Shown: positions 7,668 through 11,936 of the stretch, in pieces
How positions within the stretch are numbered: the stretch's first letter is position 1
How the letters are laid out: each line of letters begins with the position of its first letter
NCBI GenBank assembly: GCA_012727625.1
Contig: JAAYGP010000113.1
Coordinates: 1 to 11,936 of the forward strand
Length of the DNA stretch: 11,936 bases
Origin: Clostridiaceae bacterium
GTDB taxonomy: Bacteria > Bacillota > Clostridia > DSM-8532
Direction: 5' to 3'
Position numbers and translations under genes: made by a program
The notes under the pieces: generated by a model
Database searches by the model: none
Told to the model about the DNA's origin: nothing
What the model saw: only the letters and a program-made list of their open reading frames with translations

Positions 7668-7922
7668 CTATTCAGACGAAATATTGCGTAACTTTTTTGC
7701 CAAATCTATCCTATAAAACTGCAGTTCCACATCCGCTGCCGGAAGGGCTCTGTCTTCTGCGATTTTCTTCAGATATTCTCCCAGATCCCGGATAGAGGAA
7801 ACAGAGCTGTATTCTATCTGCTTTAGCCGTTCCATCACTCTAGTCTTAAACTCAAGATCCACTGCGTTTTTTTCCTGATAACTCTTAAATATCTCAGGAA
7901 TCCTTTCGGGTTCATCCTGCAT
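7668..7922 (-). CDS. Small hypothetical protein, 84 aa
   Basis: I do not recognise this family. From the ATG at 7922 the product is 84 residues, charged, without membrane segments, and likely helical (for example VMERLKQIEY and LGEYLKKIAEDR). It begins 28 bp after the permease stop in the same direction, so it may be the last gene of the ABC operon. The ribosome binding site is poor (AGAAGA about 13 bp upstream). The frame stays open upstream to a TTG at 8021, overlapping the end of the permease, and the peptide between 7951 and 7922 also reads like protein (CAEENDIIV). It may therefore use a non-standard upstream start or be the remnant of a larger gene that lost its 5' part. Confidence 0.5.
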   Translation of the reverse strand: MQDEPERIPEIFKSYQEKNAVDLEFKTRVMERLKQIEYSSVSSIRDLGEYLKKIAEDRALPAADVELQFYRIDLAKKLRNISSE

Positions 7923-7950
7923 TACAATAATATCGTTTTCTTCTGCACAC

Positions 7951-8721
7951 TTAAAGTTGTTTCTTTGAAAATCCCTTTGCTCCAATTCCCCCTGCCACAA
8001 AACACAAAATTGCCGTAACAACTATTGATTCAATCCTATCATTCGGCTTAATACTTCCTGTCAGTATTAAAATGCCAGATGTCAGTTGCGTTGGCATATA
8101 TTTCGTGATTTTAGGCAAAATCCCTATAAGTTCTGGCATAACAGCAAATACGCCCGTCCCTATCAAGACTCCTGAAACTGATGCTGAAAATCCACTTACT
8201 GATACCATCCCTATTATGACATATACTCCGAAAATCCAATATAAAAAAGCTGCAATCCCCCAATGCTGTGCAACTCTGTTATCCCACAGAGAAACATTAT
8301 ATGCGAGCGAAATCAAAAAATATGCGATATAGCAGATTGTCCATGTTCCAAGTACAGTCAGCATTTTTGCGAAATATATCTTATTACGGGACATACCTTT
8401 CGAAATGATCAACTCAAAGGTTCCTCTGGCATACTCTTTTGTAAACAAACCTGCGAACATAAGTACAAAAACAATAAGCAATATTGGAAGATTTTTGTAA
8501 TACTGCGTCCAGGAATCCAGCACTGTAATAGTAATACCATTAACAGTGACACCTGACGATTCCAAAAGATCGCTCATTGTTTCAAGTATCCACGGTGTCA
8601 GCACTGCAGTAAGAGGCCCCAATATTGCAAATATAGTAAAAATAGCAAGCAATATTATTAATCTCTTGTTACGAATCAATTCAACTATTTCCTTCCGAAC
8701 AAATGCACAAAACGCGATCAT
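7951..8721 (-). CDS. ABC-2 type transporter permease
   Basis: This is the membrane-spanning subunit of an ABC exporter, partner of the ATPase encoded just upstream. The 256 residues show about six hydrophobic segments (roughly 21-41, 78-94, 118-141, 155-173, 178-200 and 231-247). The loop KEYARGTFELIISKGMSR (95-112) between segments two and three is the usual ABC-2 'YxxGTxxxxLSxPxSR'-like coupling region, and the C-terminus ends in the common KKQL. The ATG overlaps the ATPase stop by 4 bp (ATGA), so the two are translationally coupled. Layout and topology match Bacillus YxlG-type permeases; the substrate cannot be told from sequence. Confidence 0.88.
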   Translation of the reverse strand: MIAFCAFVRKEIVELIRNKRLIILLAIFTIFAILGPLTAVLTPWILETMSDLLESSGVTVNGITITVLDSWTQYYKNLPILLIVFVLMFAGLFTKEYARGTFELIISKGMSRNKIYFAKMLTVLGTWTICYIAYFLISLAYNVSLWDNRVAQHWGIAAFLYWIFGVYVIIGMVSVSGFSASVSGVLIGTGVFAVMPELIGILPKITKYMPTQLTSGILILTGSIKPNDRIESIVVTAILCFVAGGIGAKGFSKKQL

Positions 8722-9626
8722 TTTTTAGCAATTACCTCCATAAACAAATCCTCAAGGTTCCATTCACTCACATATATTTTCTCATAATCAAGATGCTGTT
8801 CCACAAGAAAGCTAAGTATCTGCGCCCGCTCCTCCTGACCGGGTGCAGAAAGAATAACCTTGCTTTCATCTAAAAGACTAGCCTCAGGATAATGTTTCAT
8901 CATAATAGGGATATCAAATGAATTCTTTAATTCAACTACCATTTTTCCCATTGAACGACTTTTCTTAATGTTTGCAACAGTATCAGACATAACAATAATA
9001 CCATCGTTTAGTACCGCCAGGCGATCACATATGCGCTCAACATCCGAGAGAATATGCGTTGAGAATAGGATTGTTGTCTCATTTCTGACTTCAGACATAA
9101 GTTTAAGTACTTCCTTGCGGCCTAGTGGATCAAGCGCTGACGTTGGTTCATCACATATAAGAAGCTTGGGACGATTAAGAAGCGCCTGAGCTATTCCCAA
9201 TCGCTGTTTCATTCCTCTTGAAAAAGTTCCTATACGCTTCTGCTCGCGGGATAATCCAACCAAGTCCAATATCTCTTCCACGCGGTCTCGTAAGTTAGCC
9301 TTTTTCATTCCTGATATCTCTCCACAAAAATATAGATACTCACGAGATGTATAAAAATCATAAAACTGCGGAACATCCGATAAATATCCTATAAATCTAT
9401 TGGTCACCGTATTGCCATAAGTTACAGGCTCGCCATTTATGAACATTTTTCCGCCATCAACTTTGTACAATCCGAGCAGAGCTTTCATTGTTGTTGTTTT
9501 CCCAGCTCCATTCCTACCGACAAAACCCATCAAGCTACCTTCAGGAACACTGAACGTCACATCTTTAAGAACGTCTTTTTGTCCGAATGACTTTTTAAGA
9601 TGCTCTACTACAATCATAGCTCCCAT
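8718..9626 (-). CDS. ABC transporter ATP-binding protein
   Basis: This cytosolic ATPase powers the adjacent permease. The 302 residues contain Walker A GRNGAGKT (37-44), Q-loop Gln87, a signature reading FSRGMKQR (135-142) in place of LSGGQ as is common in this ABC-2 export subfamily, Walker B LLICDEP (155-161, Glu160) and the H-loop His191. A C-terminal extension of about 80 residues follows, as in drug or antibiotic-type exporters. The frame is open further upstream, but the ATG at 9626 is preferred: it follows AAAGGCGG at a good distance and overlaps the stop of the preceding gene by one base (TGATG). All ATPase motifs are intact. Confidence 0.92.
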   Translation of the reverse strand: MGAMIVVEHLKKSFGQKDVLKDVTFSVPEGSLMGFVGRNGAGKTTTMKALLGLYKVDGGKMFINGEPVTYGNTVTNRFIGYLSDVPQFYDFYTSREYLYFCGEISGMKKANLRDRVEEILDLVGLSREQKRIGTFSRGMKQRLGIAQALLNRPKLLICDEPTSALDPLGRKEVLKLMSEVRNETTILFSTHILSDVERICDRLAVLNDGIIVMSDTVANIKKSRSMGKMVVELKNSFDIPIMMKHYPEASLLDESKVILSAPGQEERAQILSFLVEQHLDYEKIYVSEWNLEDLFMEVIAKK

Positions 9627-9829
9627 CAGTCGTCCGCCTTTCCAAAGATAAAGTATGCTATAGGTCCCCACCACTGGAACCCAACTATCACAATGATCAA
9701 CCATAATTTACGTGAGCCATGCTTATATGTATCATGCGTTAAAATATGTCTTAGAGCAATTATAAATAAGACTATAAGAATTACAAAAAACGGAATAATA
9801 AATGGTAAAAATTTAATGATATCGTTCAT
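9626..9829 (-). CDS. Small PLDc_N-domain membrane protein (YxlE-like)
   Basis: The 67-residue protein has two membrane segments (about 6-29 and 42-62) and ends in GFQWWGPIAYFIFGKADD, the signature of the 'phospholipase D-nuclease N-terminal' (PLDc_N) family, which despite its name has no nuclease part here. In B. subtilis a protein of this family, YxlE, precedes the ABC genes yxlF and yxlG and acts with YxlD as a negative regulator of the sigma factor SigY; the same order, membrane protein then ATPase then permease, is seen here. The ATG at 9829 follows AAAGGAGG with 11 bp between. The stop overlaps the ATPase start by one base. Whether it is an accessory subunit of the transporter or a regulator cannot be decided from the window. 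Confidence 0.82.
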   Translation of the reverse strand: MNDIIKFLPFIIPFFVILIVLFIIALRHILTHDTYKHGSRKLWLIIVIVGFQWWGPIAYFIFGKADD

Positions 9830-9860
9830 ATGACTATAGTCCTCCTTTCTATACCCCTGT

Positions 9861-10809
9861 TTACAATCCAATTACTTTTACATTATGACTCTTTGGAAGA
9901 TCACATACCTGTCCTAAAAAATCTTCATCTTTAATATAATACAATGGTTTCAACAAGCTTTCGTTATTATCCAGAACACCTCTGAACCGTTCTCTGTGCT
10001 CCTTCAATTCAGGAAAGATTTTTTCTGTGAATCTAGTATGGGGATAAACCCTTACTCCCATATTCACCGAAATATAGTCTGCCTTAGCCTGCTCACAGAA
10101 CTCGATCTCACTTTTCAGCTTATCAATATCATTCCAGGGAAATCCACATACAAAACTTGGTACAAAAGATAGATCATACGCCTTTAACATCTCAAACATC
10201 TGGGCTATCAGTTTCTGGGGATAACTCAAAGATCAGTTTGCCTGTTACTTCCTGAAACCTGTCAAGTACCTCATCTGTTGGTAGTCCCCAAAACCCAAAC
10301 AATAATGTTATATCCGAGCATTCATTTGCCATCTTCTTAAGCAATTCAAAGTAATGTGGCTTAGCAGGTGTTGGGTCAAAACAGATATAGAATGACTCAT
10401 ACCCCAGTGCCTGTGCATCCTTTACGGTTTCAATCACCTGTTCCTCATCAAGATACATGCACTCACTTCTATGGTTCAACCGTTTCTGTGCATCAAAGCC
10501 TCCGCCACAGAACAAGCAATTAGCATAACAGCCTTTACCTGTAAGAAGATAAAATGTCTTCCCCACAGTAAAGTCACTTACTCTAAAATCAAAGAACGAA
10601 TCATAATGATATGATAATATCTCAACTTTTGAGTTCCCGAATTCATATCCTACGTCCTTTGAAAACTCATATTCGTATAAATACTTGTCAAATCTGGCAT
10701 ATTGAAGTCCCCTTACATCTTCGCAGGTACTAACATACGTCATCTCGTTTGTAATGATGTTTTTGGCAAGTACAAATCCAAGCAGTGCGGAACTTAATTT
10801 TCCGAGCAC
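9861..10809 (-). pseudogene. Broken radical-SAM protein gene (B12-binding type), truncated and frame-disrupted
   Basis: Two frames together encode one radical-SAM protein. The upstream part (10809-10192, 205 codons) carries the iron-sulfur motif GCYANCLFCGGG with Cys94, Cys98 and Cys101 (CxxxCxxC) and later FELSPETDSPDV, then stops at a TGA (10194-10192). The downstream part continues in another frame with FEMLKAYDLSFVPSFVCGFPW and ends at 9861. In relatives, the SPET-type motif is followed by about 15-20 residues including a Gly-rich NKG..Y stretch before this helix; these are absent, so a short deletion rather than a single-base slip is likely. The N-terminus is also missing: relatives normally carry a cobalamin-binding domain of roughly 150 residues first, whereas here the frame merges with the end of istB. 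The GTG at 10809 is only a formal start. The gene ends 31 bp before the PLDc_N gene and was probably upstream of, and co-transcribed with, that cassette. Confidence 0.82.
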
Positions 10810-10819
10810 CCCTATCCCA

Positions 10820-11551
10820 TTATTGGGATTTCATGGTTGAATGCTTTAGCCTGTAACTTTGACCTTGAAAAACAAGCAAGTGGCTATGATGCACCAACCT
10901 GTCAATAATCGCACTTGTCAGCTTTTCATCATAGAAAATACCGTTCCATTTACTAAATTCCAGGTTTGTTGTAATTATCACGCTCCTTTTCTCATAGCAT
11001 TCGGAAATAACCTGAAACAGTAGCTGTGAACCCTCTTTTTCAAAGGGAACATACCCCCATTCATCACAGATCAGTAAATCTGTTTTTCTCAATTGCTTCA
11101 TAAACCGCTGTAATTCCCCTTTTGCCTTTGCCTCGCTCAAAAGGTTAACTAAAGCTGCTGTACGATAAAATTTTACCTTCTTTCCCCTGGAACAAGCTGC
11201 AACTCCGATTGCCGTCGCCATATGACTCTTTCCTGTTCCTACCGGTCCATAAAGAATCAAGTTTTCAAGCTTATCAATAAAAGCTCCGGACTTCAATTCT
11301 TCAATACTGATAGCCTTTGGTATCTGAATATCCCCAAATTCATAGTTTTCAAAGGTCTTTATGACATCAAAGCCTGCAGATTTTAGATTTCTGTTTTTCC
11401 TGACAAGTTCCCTATGATCTATCTCCATCTTTAAAAGCTGTGCCAGAAAATCAGCATAATCAGTTGCGTTAATCTTTGAATAGCTATTGTAGATATTCAT
11501 TCCAAACCGGAGTTCCTTGCAATACTGCTTTATCAATATATCTGAATTCAT
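10820..11551 (-). CDS. istB: IstB, IS21-family transposition helper ATPase
   Basis: IstB is the AAA+ ATPase that assembles on target DNA and stimulates the IstA transposase. The 243-residue length is normal. Visible motifs are Walker A GPVGTGKS (102-109), Walker B LLICDEWG (159-166, with Asp163 and Glu164), the sensor TTN (194-196) and the conserved SAIIDRLVHHSHLL near the C-terminus (Arg218 in DRL). The ATG at 11551 overlaps the istA stop by 4 bp (ATGA) and follows GGAGGG. The reading frame looks intact, so the helper is potentially functional. Confidence 0.95.
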   Translation of the reverse strand: MNSDILIKQYCKELRFGMNIYNSYSKINATDYADFLAQLLKMEIDHRELVRKNRNLKSAGFDVIKTFENYEFGDIQIPKAISIEELKSGAFIDKLENLILYGPVGTGKSHMATAIGVAACSRGKKVKFYRTAALVNLLSEAKAKGELQRFMKQLRKTDLLICDEWGYVPFEKEGSQLLFQVISECYEKRSVIITTNLEFSKWNGIFYDEKLTSAIIDRLVHHSHLLVFQGQSYRLKHSTMKSQ

Positions 11552-11936
11552 GGCTGTAACCCTCCGGAAGCAATCAGTTGATCATATACCTTGATGTCGG
11601 GTATATATTTCTTAAGTTCCGGAACTTTATCAGGCAAGGGTATTTCCGGTTCTGGTATAGTTCCGGACGTTAAGCGGCAATATGTTGCCCAAATGCTATC
11701 CAGATCACTGACACCTAATTTTATCCCTTCTTCAAATGCTTCTATTGCTGCATCAAAGCCTGTAGCTACTGTCATCTTTGTAAACAGCTTTAAAGCTTGT
11801 TTTTTTCCCTCATAGTCTCTTTTGTCCAGGTATTCCTTTAGAATTTGCGGCAGTTGATTGTATAATCCCGTGTATTTTAATGCGGTCGGCCTTCTACTCA
11901 TAAGTTCAAGATAGGGGATCCAGTTTATCGACTCCT
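11548..11936 (-). CDS. istA: IstA transposase, C-terminal part (runs off the right edge)
   Basis: The frame is open through the ATG at 11901 to the window edge (ESINWIPYLELMSRR reads continuously across it), so this is the end of a longer gene rather than a 117-residue protein. About 128 residues are visible. They match the helical C-terminal region of IS21-type IstA, where an RRPTALKYTGLYNQLP-like segment precedes helices such as EGKKQALKLF; the DDE catalytic core and N-terminal helix-turn-helix lie outside the window. The identification rests on this and on the directly coupled istB. Whether the full transposase is intact cannot be judged here. Confidence 0.85.
   Translation of the reverse strand, partial: ESINWIPYLELMSRRPTALKYTGLYNQLPQILKEYLDKRDYEGKKQALKLFTKMTVATGFDAAIEAFEEGIKLGVSDLDSIWATYCRLTSGTIPEPEIPLPDKVPELKKYIPDIKVYDQLIASGGLQP

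Larger units (their letters stand above)
10820..11936 (-). mobile_element. IS21-family insertion sequence, istB-side end
   Basis: The istA-istB pair with 4-bp overlap defines an IS21-family element whose istA side is beyond the right edge. The istB-distal terminus must lie at or below 10819, but without the opposite end the terminal inverted repeat cannot be matched, so the left boundary given is simply the istB stop. The radical-SAM remnant begins immediately beyond. A short CCCA-ATAA-TGGG hairpin spans the istB stop (10816-10827). No target-site duplication can be assessed. Confidence 0.8.

Noticed and set aside
7656..7669. Hairpin AGCAT-AATA-ATGCT at the stop of the small hypothetical gene
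   Set aside because: Only five base pairs, AT-rich and without a following T-run.
10192..10229. Programmed ribosomal frameshift joining the two radical-SAM parts
   Set aside because: No slippery heptamer or downstream structure is evident, residues expected between the two parts are missing, and the N-terminus is also lost, all of which favour decay.
1..11936. CRISPR arrays, tRNA or rRNA genes
   Set aside because: No regularly spaced direct repeats and no tRNA- or rRNA-like segments were seen on reading through the window.

Overview
The window looks like a piece of a clostridial (low-to-moderate GC Firmicutes) chromosome. The main clues are the split ADP-glucose pyrophosphorylase pair GlgC plus GlgD, a perfect CtsR-type heptamer repeat in front of a chaperone operon, strong AGGAGG-type ribosome binding sites, and a small-membrane-protein/ABC cassette resembling Bacillus yxlEFG. 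The exact genus cannot be fixed from the sequence alone.

Layout. Positions 1-120 hold at most the tail of a rightward gene. Positions 121-3659 (minus strand) are a two-gene heat-shock operon: a zinc-finger-less J-domain co-chaperone followed 26 bp later by the ClpB disaggregase. A near-consensus sigma-A promoter (3699-3727) and a perfect CtsR operator (3675-3691) sit just upstream of the J-protein, so the operon is probably de-repressed on heat or protein damage. A divergent intergenic region of 336 bp separates it from glgC-glgD (3996-6390, plus strand). These two genes overlap by 8 bp and encode the catalytic and the degenerate regulatory subunit of ADP-glucose pyrophosphorylase for glycogen synthesis.

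From 6529 to the right end everything is on the minus strand and is more accessory in character. Read in the direction of transcription, from high to low coordinates, it holds: the end of an IS21-family element (IstA C-terminus running off the window, then intact IstB); a broken radical-SAM gene whose N-terminus stops at the IS boundary and which also carries an internal frame-breaking lesion; a tightly coupled cassette of a small PLDc_N-type membrane protein, an ABC ATPase and an ABC-2 permease (1-bp and 4-bp overlaps); a small unrecognised gene; and a patatin-like phospholipase with a 17-bp palindrome in front of it.

No strong candidate for an entirely new system is visible. The items most worth a second look are the CtsR-controlled J-protein/ClpB pair, the radical-SAM pseudogene with its apparent microhomology deletion, the yxlEFG-like cassette that lacks the sigma factor seen in Bacillus, and the solitary patatin with its palindrome.
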